Source of the DNA: Clostridiaceae bacterium
GTDB lineage: Bacteria > Bacillota > Clostridia > Saccharofermentanales > DTU023
NCBI GenBank assembly: GCA_012841015.1
Contig: DUVN01000030.1
Coordinates: 1 to 64,000 of the forward strand
Direction: 5' to 3'
DNA length: 64,000 nucleotides
In this document: in pieces, positions 17,775-26,804 of the stretch
Layout of the letters: each line of letters begins with the position of its first letter
Numbering within the stretch: position 1 is the first letter of the stretch
The notes under the pieces: generated by a model
What the model was told of the DNA's origin: nothing
Database searches by the model: none
The model's input: the letters and a program-made list of their open reading frames with translations, nothing else
Program-made: the position numbers and the translations under genes

Positions 17775-18715
17775 GTGAGGCTGTTTGCCGGTTTTTTACG
17801 ATGGAGTAAACTGAAAATTAATGCATGCGGGGGATAGACTAGTCGGCTGACCGATATTAGAAGAATGCTAGCCATTTTCTAAAATAAAATGCAGGGTGCC
17901 GTGTGAGAGGAAGAATGAAGTCGCACTATATCTAGCACTTGACTGCTTGGTTCTTGACTGACCTTGCCGGAGTGCTTTTCGTAGCTATGCAAAAATAGAA
18001 AAGTAACCACAGTCTGCCGTAAGCCCTTTAGGTAGTGTGCTAAGCTGGTCAATAATTGCGTTTTCGTCCGCACCCTCGCTGCACCTCCGTACTCAAAGTG
18101 GAAAATTTGTCCACAATCTGCTTGAAATCACGTGAAAATGGACAAAACTTACGCTTTCGGCAGGACTCAGTTACCCAAGGTGTCAATTTTGGCCACCATC
18201 GTCCTGAAAACGTTTGGAGCTGGCCAAAAATGACGCTTTCGGCACAGGTGTTTGAAAGTCAATATGTTGGCTATATCTTGGCAACTGAGACGTGATTTTC
18301 TATCATTTTGTTTGTCTCGGTGTTTTCTAAATATCTGCAATAACGTTTAGTTTTTCTGTCCTAAGTGCGTTGGCCTATCTCCACTAAAAATGTTTTCGTA
18401 TCGGTTTTTTGACTGAAGAACTGCGAAAGGAAATGTTTAACAACAGGGAAAACATAGCATGTCATAGTGAAAAATGATCATTATTATAAAACTCCTGCTA
18501 GGTACTCTATGTGTTCGTCATAAAATGTGATGGTAATTAACCAGCAAATTGGTGTAATCTTTAAAGGTAAGGGCAAGACTAGTAGAAAATGGCTTGTCCT
18601 AGCTTCCAAAAAGGCATACTTGTGTTGACAAGCACATGTACTGAATAGATTTAGAGAGAAGAGAATATTATTTGGGTCGGAAATACAAATAAATATATCT
18701 GTAAGGAGAAAAGTT
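17775..18715. other. Long non-coding stretch with possible insertion-sequence remnants
   Basis: About 940 bases without a credible gene separate the deaminase and the molybdenum hydroxylase. The middle (18095-18244) has a set of related direct and inverted repeats, annotated separately. The last 400 bases are AT-rich and probably hold the hydroxylase promoter; I could not fix a -35/-10 pair. Confidence 0.5.
18095..18244. repeat. Cluster of related direct and inverted repeats, possible decayed IS end
   Basis: ACGCTTTCGGCA occurs at 18151-18162 and again at 18233-18244. TCAATTTTGGCCA (18183-18195) and TGGCCAAAAATGA (18220-18232) are inverted copies matching at 12 of 13 positions. GTGGAAAATTTGTCCAC (18098-18114) is itself nearly palindromic and resembles GTGAAAATGGACAAA at 18132-18146. 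Interspersed copies of this kind resemble the multiple terminal repeats of IS21-like elements, but no transposase fragment is seen. Confidence 0.5.
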
Positions 18716-21286
18716 ATGTTCGAACTAAATGTAAACGGTAAAGTCGTATATGCGGAGACAGACAAGCCCTTAATAGCTTTTTTGAGGGATGACTTAAGGC
18801 TTACATCGGTCAAAGACGGGTGCAGTGAAGGGGCTTGCGGGACGTGTAGTGTCTTGGTGGACGGAAAAGTAACGAAGTCTTGTATTCAAAAGGTCTCTAG
18901 ATTTGTCGGTAAGAAAATCTTGACGGTCGAAGGAATCGAGCCTGAGGAGATGGCAGTATACGAATATTGCTTCGGAGAAATGGGAGCGGTACAGTGTGGT
19001 TTTTGCATTCCGGGTATGATCATCGCCGCTAAGGGACTTATCGATGTCAATAATGATCCGACGGTCGCCGATGTGAAAAAAGCCATCAGAGGCAATATTT
19101 GTCGTTGTACAGGCTATAAGAAAATCGAAGAAGCAATCCTGTTGGCGGCAAAATTCTTCAGAGAAGGTCTTGAAATACCGGAAGCCGGTGACAAGCTTGG
19201 CATGAATCAGCGCTATATCAGGCCGGACGCGGCGGAAAAAGTCAACGGAACGGGATTGTACGCGGACGATTTGGAATTCCCGGGGATGTTGCATGCAAAA
19301 GCCGTGCGTTCAAAATACCCTCGCGCTATCGTCAATAAAATCGATATCAGTAAAGCTCTTGAGCATCCCGATTGCGAGAGAATTCTTTTGGCTGCCGACG
19401 TACCCAATAACAAAACGGGTCACGTAATAAAAGACTGGGATGTCATGATTAGGGAGGGCGATACCACGCGCTACGTGGGCGATGCACTAGCCTTGGTGGC
19501 AAGCCGCAATAAAGATACTTTGGAGGAGATTGTAGCTTTAGTAGAGGTTGATTACACTGAGCTGACCCCGATTACGAGTCCGCAGGATGCACTCAGGGGA
19601 GATGCGCCGTTAATCCATGAGAATGGGAATATTTTGAGCAAGTCCATGCTTATTCGCGGAGACGTCGATTCGGCACTGAAGAACTCCAAATATGTCGTTA
19701 CCAGAAAATACAAAACACCTCATCAGGAACACGCCTTTATGGAGCCTGAGTGTGCTGTAGCTGTACCGGAAGGTGACGATGGACTATTGCTTTATACCGG
19801 TTCACAATCTGTTTACGATGAACAGAGCGAAATCGCCGACATGCTGCAAATTCCTCTCGACAAGGTACATTGTCACTCCATGCTTGTCGGCGGCGGTTTC
19901 GGCGGTAAAGAGGACATGAGCGTGCAGCACCACGCGGCATTGATGGCGTGGCATACGAAGAAGCCCGTCAAGGTCAAGTTCACAAGACAGGAAAGCTTGG
20001 CCTATCACACGAAGCGTCACCCCATGGATATAGAAATCACGACGGGATGTGATGAAAACGGCATCATTCAAGGCATGAGAGCGACCCTCATTTCCGATAC
20101 GGGTGCCTATGCGTCGCTCGGCAAGGTGGTTCTTGACAGAGCATGTACGCATGCGGCAGGTCCGTACAATTACCAAAACATCGATATACTCGGCATCGCC
20201 GTCTATACGAACAACATGGTTTCAGGTGCGTTCCGCGGGTTCGGTGTTGGCCAGAGCAACTTCGCCATGGAGCAGAACTTGAATTTGTTGGCGGAAAAAG
20301 TAGGCATTTCCGCATGGGAGATTCGCTATAGAAACGCGATCCGTCCTGGACAGATTCTTCCGAACGGACAGATTGCGGAGCCAAATACGGGTGCTGTGGA
20401 ATGTCTGGAAGCCGTAAAAGAGATCTATGAAAACAACCCGCGTGCAGGTATCGCCCTCGCTTGGAAAAACAGCGGTAAAGGCGTCGGTGTTATCGATACC
20501 GGTCGTTGTATACTACAAGTCAAAGACGGCAAGATACATGTGTTAACCTCTGCGGCTTGCATGGGCCAAGGTATCGCGATCATGTGTCAAACCGTTATCT
20601 GTGAAACCTTGGGAATCTCTCCTAAACTGATCGTACATGAAGCGCCGGATACAAGGACAACGCCTGACTCAGGTACAAGCACGGCATCTCGTCAGACCTT
20701 GGTCACAGGTGAAGCCACAAAGAGAGCGGCTGAACTCCTTAAAGCCGATCTCGATGCTGGCATGACACTGGAAGATCTGGAAGGAAAAGAATACTTCGGC
20801 GAATACCATCCGATAACGGACGGCCTGAAATCGACGAAAGAATTCCCGGTACGCCACGTTGGTTACGGATACGGCGTACAGGTCGTGATCATAAATGATG
20901 AAGGAAAAGTTGAAAAAGTCGTATCCGCTTATGATGTCGGAACGCCCGTCAACATCCAAGCCGTCGAAGGACAAATCGAAGGCGGCGTCATCATGGGTCT
21001 AGGCTACGCATTGACCGAGAATTTCATCTGCAAAGACGGCTACTGCAAGACGAAGCTCGGCACACTCGGCCTCATGAGATCAACCGACGTACCGGAGCAA
21101 GAAGTCATCCTTGTCCAGCCGGAGGGTGTAAGTCCGTTGGCCTATGGCGCTAAGGGTTGCGGAGAGCTATGCATGATTCCCACGGGAGCCGCCTGCGCAC
21201 ACGCTTACTACAAGCTTGACGGAGTCGAAAGAAGGGTTATGCCGCTGGAAAATACCTTCTACGATAAGAAAAGAAGGAAAAAATAA
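18716..21286 (+). CDS. xdhA: Selenium-dependent-type xanthine dehydrogenase / molybdenum hydroxylase (fused [2Fe-2S] and molybdopterin domains)
   Basis: The 856-residue protein begins with two [2Fe-2S] modules: a plant-type ferredoxin site (DGCSEGACGTCSVLVDGKV plus KSC) and a helical site (QCGFCIPGM plus RGNICRCTGY). From about residue 160 it is the large molybdopterin subunit: GTGLYADDLEFPGMLHAKAV, the cofactor-binding GGGFGGKED, GAFRGFGVGQSNFAMEQ, GQGIAIMCQT and the catalytic Glu in AKGCGELCMIP. There is no FAD domain and no separate FAD subunit nearby. This domain order and length match the selenium-dependent hydroxylases of Clostridia that oxidise xanthine or other purines. The long cofactor gene region that follows fits. 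The substrate is inferred only from family. Confidence 0.88.
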   Translation: MFELNVNGKVVYAETDKPLIAFLRDDLRLTSVKDGCSEGACGTCSVLVDGKVTKSCIQKVSRFVGKKILTVEGIEPEEMAVYEYCFGEMGAVQCGFCIPGMIIAAKGLIDVNNDPTVADVKKAIRGNICRCTGYKKIEEAILLAAKFFREGLEIPEAGDKLGMNQRYIRPDAAEKVNGTGLYADDLEFPGMLHAKAVRSKYPRAIVNKIDISKALEHPDCERILLAADVPNNKTGHVIKDWDVMIREGDTTRYVGDALALVASRNKDTLEEIVALVEVDYTELTPITSPQDALRGDAPLIHENGNILSKSMLIRGDVDSALKNSKYVVTRKYKTPHQEHAFMEPECAVAVPEGDDGLLLYTGSQSVYDEQSEIADMLQIPLDKVHCHSMLVGGGFGGKEDMSVQHHAALMAWHTKKPVKVKFTRQESLAYHTKRHPMDIEITTGCDENGIIQGMRATLISDTGAYASLGKVVLDRACTHAAGPYNYQNIDILGIAVYTNNMVSGAFRGFGVGQSNFAMEQNLNLLAEKVGISAWEIRYRNAIRPGQILPNGQIAEPNTGAVECLEAVKEIYENNPRAGIALAWKNSGKGVGVIDTGRCILQVKDGKIHVLTSAACMGQGIAIMCQTVICETLGISPKLIVHEAPDTRTTPDSGTSTASRQTLVTGEATKRAAELLKADLDAGMTLEDLEGKEYFGEYHPITDGLKSTKEFPVRHVGYGYGVQVVIINDEGKVEKVVSAYDVGTPVNIQAVEGQIEGGVIMGLGYALTENFICKDGYCKTKLGTLGLMRSTDVPEQEVILVQPEGVSPLAYGAKGCGELCMIPTGAACAHAYYKLDGVERRVMPLENTFYDKKRRKK

Positions 21287-21394
21287 ACGGCGGAGAACAT
21301 GTCACCAAAGAGCTAAGTCCGCTCAAGATAGCTCGGCGTAATACAGAGAAAACGGAACAACCAAGAATGAGATAATTCTCGATGTCACATTTGA

Positions 21395-21444
21395 AATCCC
21401 TTCTGATCAAGGAACACTATACTTAATCAGAAGGGATTTTTATT
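21395..21444 (+). terminator. Terminator between convergent hydroxylase and radical SAM genes
   Basis: AAATCCCTTCTGAT (from 21395) pairs with ATCAGAAGGGATTT (from 21426), followed by T-rich TTTTATT on the plus strand. It serves the hydroxylase and overlaps the stop codon of the opposing gene; it may work in both directions. Confidence 0.85.
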
Positions 21445-22552
21445 GAAGACACTTGTTCAATGCCAAGATCTTAGTCGGCACTCCGAGCTCTGTAAGTCCA
21501 CGGTAAATCACACTTTCAAAATCACCGTAGATCAAATTTTGAGGCAATTCTTCCAATGCTACGGTTAGTGCATCTGTTGAGGGCAGGATTGCAGGATCAT
21601 AAAAGGCTCCGTAGTCTCTGTTTCCGGGTAGAGCTTTGATAATTGAGGCCGTTTCTTCAAGATCAATGTGACGAAGATCACCCAAGCATTGCGTTTCGGC
21701 CCCTGAATTACCCACGTAGAGTTGGCAGTCTGGATGAAGCGTCAAGTATAACTCATCTTGTTCGAGATCAAACAGACGGCTCAGATCGACGCCCGCTATT
21801 AACCGCTTAACGGCACCTTCTATCGTATTCTGCTCGGCAGCTTTGAGGATCGCCTCTTCATCCTGCTTCCATTCACTTAGATATCCTCGGATGGCACTCA
21901 CTGTTTCCATCGAAGCCCTATACGGTTCAAAATCTTTCATATGTACATGAGGGGTAAAAATCGGAGAAACAAAGCCGATGTAGTTTGGCTCGAGCTGTTG
22001 AAGCATCGCTGAAATGGAGGAGGCATCCTCCGCGAAAAAGCGGTTTAGCATGAGTGATACTTCGATGTTGGCACCAGATGACTTGAGGTATGTAGCCGCT
22101 GCCACGGTTGTGTCATACGCTCCTTTTCGCCGAACGATCTCGTCGTGATGTGGGGCATTGCCATGGATTGTTATGCCAAAGGTGTCGTATCCGCAGTCAT
22201 AATAGGCTTTGATGACGGCATCCTTATCTTGGCGACGCATCAGTCCGACACCGGTTGTCATACCATGGTGATAGTTCTTAATGTATCGCGTCTGAGATGC
22301 CGCTTGAAGAATGCGAATAATCTCCGGATGATTCGTCGGTTCATGGTCTAAGGTGAAAGTCGTATCATTCAGAAAATATTGTGCCAACGTTTCCAGCTTC
22401 TCGATGCAAAGCAGCACATCCTCAATGGGCATGAGGAGAGCGGGGCCACCGTTTACATAACAATGCAAGCAACGCGTATTACATCCTGCTACTAGAAAAT
22501 CGATGTTAATCACACTACACTCCAGACCATACACAAAAATTGTGTCAATCAA
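21440..22552 (-). CDS. Radical SAM protein of unknown function
   Basis: The product has 370 residues with a TTG start (22552) behind TAAGGTCAGC. The N-terminus has the radical SAM cluster motif CNTRCLHCYV near residue 24, which binds a 4Fe-4S cluster and SAM. The following part (TLDHEPTNHPEI, YDTFGITIHGNAPHHDEIVRRKGAYDTTVAA) follows the usual barrel pattern of SPASM-like or heme d1-like radical SAM enzymes. A later segment, HPDCQLYVGNSGAETQCLGDL, has two cysteines that could serve an auxiliary site. It is convergent with the hydroxylase and divergent from the M20 peptidase. A role in cofactor or peptide modification is possible but not shown. Confidence 0.75.
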   Translation of the reverse strand: MIDTIFVYGLECSVINIDFLVAGCNTRCLHCYVNGGPALLMPIEDVLLCIEKLETLAQYFLNDTTFTLDHEPTNHPEIIRILQAASQTRYIKNYHHGMTTGVGLMRRQDKDAVIKAYYDCGYDTFGITIHGNAPHHDEIVRRKGAYDTTVAAATYLKSSGANIEVSLMLNRFFAEDASSISAMLQQLEPNYIGFVSPIFTPHVHMKDFEPYRASMETVSAIRGYLSEWKQDEEAILKAAEQNTIEGAVKRLIAGVDLSRLFDLEQDELYLTLHPDCQLYVGNSGAETQCLGDLRHIDLEETASIIKALPGNRDYGAFYDPAILPSTDALTVALEELPQNLIYGDFESVIYRGLTELGVPTKILALNKCLQ

Positions 22553-22911
22553 GCTGACCTTAAGATCATAGCATCCTATGAATATATTTGCTGTAAATGT
22601 GTCATCTAAAAAATTACTGACAAAAGCGTGCCAATAACTGACTCTAGGTTCAATATTATTGATACCTTCATCTCAGATACATGTTTTTGACATGCTATTT
22701 ACAGCCTGCATGCAATTATCGTGCAAAATATTGTCCTATACTATACTGCAAGTATACTCTCAACTCGCTGCCTAGGAGTATGGAATGAAAGGATGGTATA
22801 CTCAGATCGCAAAGTTGCACTTGTTTGATGTGCCGACTGTATTCAAATGTGGTGGGCAATCAAACTCAACGCGAATCAAACTATATGTTTTTCATGTGAG
22901 GGGTAGTAGTT
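22553..22911. other. Divergent promoter region
   Basis: About 360 AT-rich bases separate the radical SAM gene and the RocB-like gene. TATACT-type sequences around 22738-22760 are candidate -10 elements, but no single promoter stands out. No gene is seen. Confidence 0.4.
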
Positions 22912-24861
22912 ATGAACACGCAGGAAAAAGTCGATTTTAATGGCAATGTGACTGATGTCAAGAATCGGATTGGGGTAGCGAAAGAGCCGGACAAAGAGCC
23001 GGACTTGGACCAATCATACTCCGGAGGGAAGAAGATTGCCAGACGCGCCTCAGCCGGCAGTAATCGGCCTTTGACGAAACCGGAAGAATTGGAAGAACTG
23101 TTAATCCAACTGGTAGAAGTGCGAAGTGTTGTCAGCTCTGACGGTGAGCATGACGTTATTGATTTCATCGAGGATTACGTGCGTGGCTGGGAATATTTTC
23201 GTGCCCGCCCAGAACAAGTTGTGCGCATTCCGTCAGCGGGAGACCCTTTAGGCCGCTCTTCGCTTCTCGTCTGTGTCTCCGGTCATGAGTCTAACGATAC
23301 GATCGTCTTGCTTGGACATACCGATACAGTTGAAGTCGACGATTACGGCCTATTGGTGGATCTAGCCACGACACCGGATCGGCTTGAAGAAGCTTTAAGG
23401 TCAGGGCAGCGTCATCTCTACGCGCAGGCGCGCGCTGACTTGGAAAGCGGTGAATACCGTTGGGGACGAGGTACCCTCGATATGAAAGCCGGTGTTGCCA
23501 ACGAATTGATGTTGCTGAGGAGGCTCGCAGGGAATCCTGACAGTTTTAGAGGCCACGTGATCGCCCTGTTTGTCTGTGATGAGGAGGGGAATTCCGCTGG
23601 CATGATCTCCGCCACTGACGTTTTGAGACAATGGCGTGATACCAAAGGACTTGAAATCATTGGCGTCGTCAATACTGACTACCATACGGCTCAGTACCCA
23701 GGTGACGAAGCTTATTATCTCTTTCGCGGTACCGTGGGGAAAATAATGCCCATTTTCTATATTCGTACACTCGAAACGCACGCCGGTGATCCCTTTGCCG
23801 GACTTGATGCTAATCTCGTTTTGGTTGAGCTCATTAGCGAAATCAACCTCAATCCAAAATACAGTGACTACTCCGGCGATGAAATCTCCGTCCCGCCCAT
23901 TACGCTTAAAGTTGAGGATCTCAAGAAAGTCTATTCTGTTAAGACGAATCACGAGGCGTGGACCTTGATCAGTGTACCCTTGTTCGAGCAAACGCCCGCT
24001 GATGTCATGCGGAAGATGCTTGAAGCGGCGAACATCGCGGCGGAGAAATCCTTATCTAGATACTACCGTTACCAGCGCGAATACAACAGACTGGCCTGTA
24101 TCCCGACAGAGACGATTCATCCTTCGTTTGAGGTTATCGTGTTGGCGGAGCTAATCGATAGAGTTGCGTCGCAATTTGGCGAGGAGAGTGACCATCTAGT
24201 CGACCGATATCTCGCCCCCATTTTGAACGAAACCGATACTAGGGAGCAGACACTCCATTTGATCCGACAGCTGGAGCTCCTCTTGCCAGATCGTAGACCG
24301 CGCATCGTCATCGGCTTTGCGCCGCCATTTTATCCTGCTGTCTCTTGTGCCGGCTCGGATGATGTTTTCTATCAGCTGGTGGACCAAGGGATCAGGGCTG
24401 CCATCAACCGATCCGACAGAAGGGAAAGCGTTGCGACTGAATGCGCGCCTGATGCGAATTGCAACGCAGAATCCTTGGAGTCAGACGGTTCCCTCTCGAA
24501 CGTGGCACAAGGATCTGACCTGGCTGTGGAGATTGACTCTGCCAAGGACGGTCCTTACCTACTTGACAATGGCAAAGAACTTAAGGTCAAAACATACTAT
24601 CCATATATTTCCGATCTCAGTTACTTAGCGCTTCCCTATACAGACAATGAGTTGCATATCTTGCAAGACAACATGCCAACGCTCGGTCGTAGCTACCATG
24701 TGCCCCTGCAAACGATGAAAGCGCTCGACCTTCCCGTGATCAATCTTGGTGCCTACGGCTTTGATGCACACAAATGGACAGAGCGGGTTGAACGGGACTA
24801 CAGTTTGCGCATTTTGCCGGAGTTGTTGCAAGGCATCGTCATGGAGATTTTGGGTGTCTGA
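22912..24861 (+). CDS. M20 family metallopeptidase, RocB-like
   Basis: The product has 649 residues. After about 60 polar residues the RocB/M20 pattern appears: metal ligands in LLGHTDTVEVDDYG, the bridging Asp in WGRGTLDMKAGVANE, the catalytic Glu pair in FVCDEEGNSAG, DYHTAQYPGDEAYYLFRGTVGK in the lid region and a late His in GAYGFDAHKWTERVERDY. RocB acts in arginine catabolism in Bacillus, while wider M20 members hydrolyse amide bonds of small substrates. A low-complexity insert (about residues 505-550, rich in Ser, Asp and Ala) is unusual. Neighbouring molybdenum genes suggest, but do not prove, a link with purine or amino-acid fermentation. Confidence 0.8.
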   Translation: MNTQEKVDFNGNVTDVKNRIGVAKEPDKEPDLDQSYSGGKKIARRASAGSNRPLTKPEELEELLIQLVEVRSVVSSDGEHDVIDFIEDYVRGWEYFRARPEQVVRIPSAGDPLGRSSLLVCVSGHESNDTIVLLGHTDTVEVDDYGLLVDLATTPDRLEEALRSGQRHLYAQARADLESGEYRWGRGTLDMKAGVANELMLLRRLAGNPDSFRGHVIALFVCDEEGNSAGMISATDVLRQWRDTKGLEIIGVVNTDYHTAQYPGDEAYYLFRGTVGKIMPIFYIRTLETHAGDPFAGLDANLVLVELISEINLNPKYSDYSGDEISVPPITLKVEDLKKVYSVKTNHEAWTLISVPLFEQTPADVMRKMLEAANIAAEKSLSRYYRYQREYNRLACIPTETIHPSFEVIVLAELIDRVASQFGEESDHLVDRYLAPILNETDTREQTLHLIRQLELLLPDRRPRIVIGFAPPFYPAVSCAGSDDVFYQLVDQGIRAAINRSDRRESVATECAPDANCNAESLESDGSLSNVAQGSDLAVEIDSAKDGPYLLDNGKELKVKTYYPYISDLSYLALPYTDNELHILQDNMPTLGRSYHVPLQTMKALDLPVINLGAYGFDAHKWTERVERDYSLRILPELLQGIVMEILGV

Positions 24862-24984
24862 GTTATCAATAACTCACAACTTTTTGAAGCTAGCATGTTC
24901 TTGTTGAAGCTGGCGTGTTCTCTTAGCTGGTGCACTTGGCTGGATAAGATAATATTACGATTATCATTTTCAACTCAAGAGAGG

Positions 24985-25311
24985 CAATTAGGATTTTATC
25001 AGTTGCTGCCCTCCTCAAGTGTTTCCCGCAGACGGGGCGCCAAATGGATTTTATCGATTACAGCGATACGGCATTGCCGATACGCACGAGAATTATTCCG
25101 CTGGCAGGCGGAGGCGGACTACCCCAAAATGAGCGGCAGAATCTCCGTGACGATTATTCCTCTTGAGCAGGTGCAGGCGGGCGGCTGTGTGGTTGTCGAC
25201 GGAGAGACTTTGCTGGCTGGAGAAAAGGCATGGGTAGACTGTGTAAACAAGACTGTCCAAGGGAGCAAAGCAAAAGTAGTTCTAGTCCTTCTCCAACGTA
25301 CTGACGGCTAA
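24985..25311 (+). pseudogene. Frameshifted fragment of an M56 (BlaR1-like) peptidase gene
   Basis: Translated pieces match the intact M56 protein at 41879-43714. QERQLGFYQLLPSSSVSRRRGAK corresponds to its NREQRANYSQSLLSSSVSHGRRAK region, and CVVVDGETLLAGEKAWVDCVNKT to CCIVFDGENLLAGERAWADFENT. CTCCTCAAGTGTTTCCC is identical at DNA level. Between the two parts the membrane segment is missing. Near 25161-25164 the frame shifts: DDYSS is read in one frame and EQVQAGGC continues in another. The frame from 24895 is open but is not a functional gene in my view. Confidence 0.75.
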
Positions 25312-25318
25312 CGGTATT

Positions 25319-26512
25319 TCACGGACATTCACGGAGCAGTGTCACGTCAATCGCGTCTCCTGTGCGAAGATAAGGCATGCCGGGCAGAAACCGGAACATT
25401 CCCTCCGCCGTGAGGCAGCGCGCCGCGCCTTGTTTTTTGAAGTTTAGAAGCTTCGCTTGGAGTTGACCGTTCTCGTCGCGAGTCAGTTCGACGCCCATCA
25501 GGAAGCCGAAAGAAGGATCTCTGCGTACGTCTTCTGTCAGAATTGCCTTGACTTTTTGACGTGGTGTTTCCGGAAGGTGCAGCCAATACGCAATCACGGG
25601 TCGAATGAACCAGTCCAGCACGTTAAGGCAGCCATAAGGCGGTCCCGGAACGACAACGACAGGCTTATCCTTAATGCGCGCGAGAGCCGTCGGTCTGCCC
25701 GGACCGCAATTGACCCAGTGGAAGAGGATATCGCCTTCTTTTGCCAAGATATCGAGAGCCAAGTCTTCCGAGCCTTTCGAAGAACCGCCATTCACGAGGA
25801 TGAGATCACACGTGAGCATGGCCTCATCGATATTCTCTTTCAAAAGCGCTCGCTCGTCACGTACGATCGGATAACTTCTCATTTCCGCACCGAACGATAA
25901 CAGCATGCCTTGCGCCAGCAGATCATTGCTATTGACGTTCATCCCGCGGTGTAGGGGTTCTCCGGGGTCGACCAACTCCGAACCCGTTGGGATAAAGGCG
26001 ACGGTCGGTCTTCGGTACACGGGAAGCGTTCCGTGGTTGCCCATGGCAATGGCAGCGATATCGGTCGCGCCAAGCACTGCCGGTGCATCTTTAATCAGTT
26101 GATCCTTTTTAATGAAATAACCTTTTGGCAATATATTCATGCCTTTTTGAAAGACGAGATTATCCGAAAATTTGACGCCTCGTTCGTGCGCATTAAAAGT
26201 CACATCTTCAATGCGGATCACCGAATCAAAAGCGTCGGGGAAATCATCGCCTGTATCCGCAAAATCGTATGCGTCTCCTCTCTTCCAAGTATTGGGATTG
26301 ACAGGTTTACCCTCTTGGAAAAGTTCGCTCTTTACACAAACACCGTCCATCGCGGATGCGCGAACAAGCGGGATATCGGAGAGTGCGTACATCGGTTTAG
26401 CAAGTACGCGTCCCCTGCCTTCCGCGATAGGAATTGTCTCTTCCGGCATTTTCTCAGGCCAGTTTTCCAAAAAAATGTTAAGAGCTTCGTCGATCGACAC
26501 GTTCCTTTTCAT
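25319..26512 (-). CDS. moeA: Molybdopterin molybdenumtransferase MoeA-like
   Basis: The product has 397 residues. The MoeA pattern is clear: domain I with RASAMDGVCVKS, then IPTGSELVDPGEPLHRGMNVNSNDLLAQ, the MoCF catalytic core LVNGGSSKGSEDLALD, VVVVPGPPYGCLNVLDWFIRP and a C-terminal barrel with KAILTEDVRRDPSFGFLMGVEL. The usual G-N-P of the last MoCF loop reads G-P-P. MoeA inserts molybdate into adenylylated molybdopterin. It is the last gene of the minus-strand molybdenum group and lies downstream of a tandem repeat block. A second MoeA-like protein is at 35270. Confidence 0.9.
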   Translation of the reverse strand: MKRNVSIDEALNIFLENWPEKMPEETIPIAEGRGRVLAKPMYALSDIPLVRASAMDGVCVKSELFQEGKPVNPNTWKRGDAYDFADTGDDFPDAFDSVIRIEDVTFNAHERGVKFSDNLVFQKGMNILPKGYFIKKDQLIKDAPAVLGATDIAAIAMGNHGTLPVYRRPTVAFIPTGSELVDPGEPLHRGMNVNSNDLLAQGMLLSFGAEMRSYPIVRDERALLKENIDEAMLTCDLILVNGGSSKGSEDLALDILAKEGDILFHWVNCGPGRPTALARIKDKPVVVVPGPPYGCLNVLDWFIRPVIAYWLHLPETPRQKVKAILTEDVRRDPSFGFLMGVELTRDENGQLQAKLLNFKKQGAARCLTAEGMFRFLPGMPYLRTGDAIDVTLLRECP

Positions 26513-26526
26513 TGTTACCTTCTTTC

Positions 26527-26803
26527 TTCAGTAGCTGACGGCACTTGCTGCAAGCAGGAATGAACCTTTATTTTCAGTAGCTGACGGCACTTGCTGCAAG
26601 CAGGAATGCGCCTCTTCCTTCAGTAGTTGACGGCACTTGCTGCAAGCAGGAATGAACCTTCTTTTTTCAGTAGCTGACGGCACTTGCTGCAAGCAGGAAT
26701 GAACCTCTTTTTTCAGTAGCTGACGGTGCTTGCTGCAAGCAGGAATGAATCTCGTTCTTCAGTAGCTGACGGTGCTTGCTGCAAGCAGGAATGAATCTCT
26801 TTC
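26527..26803. repeat. Six tandem copies of a 46-47 bp repeat
   Basis: Copies begin at 26527, 26573, 26619, 26666, 26712 and 26758. About 35 bases are conserved (TTCAGTAGCTGACGGCACTT then GCTGCAAGCAGGAATGA) and roughly 10 T-rich bases vary. The core CTTGC-T-GCAAG is a palindrome. The block fills the whole gap between the stop of the DUF364 gene and the start of moeA. Confidence 0.95.
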
Positions 26804-26804
26804 T

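Noticed and set aside
18716-21286. Selenocysteine in the molybdenum hydroxylase
   Set aside because: There is no in-frame TGA and this enzyme type uses a labile selenium ligand rather than selenocysteine.
24895-25311. A 138-residue open frame read as an intact gene
   Set aside because: Its pieces align to separate parts of the M56 gene with a frameshift and deletion, so it is a pseudogene.
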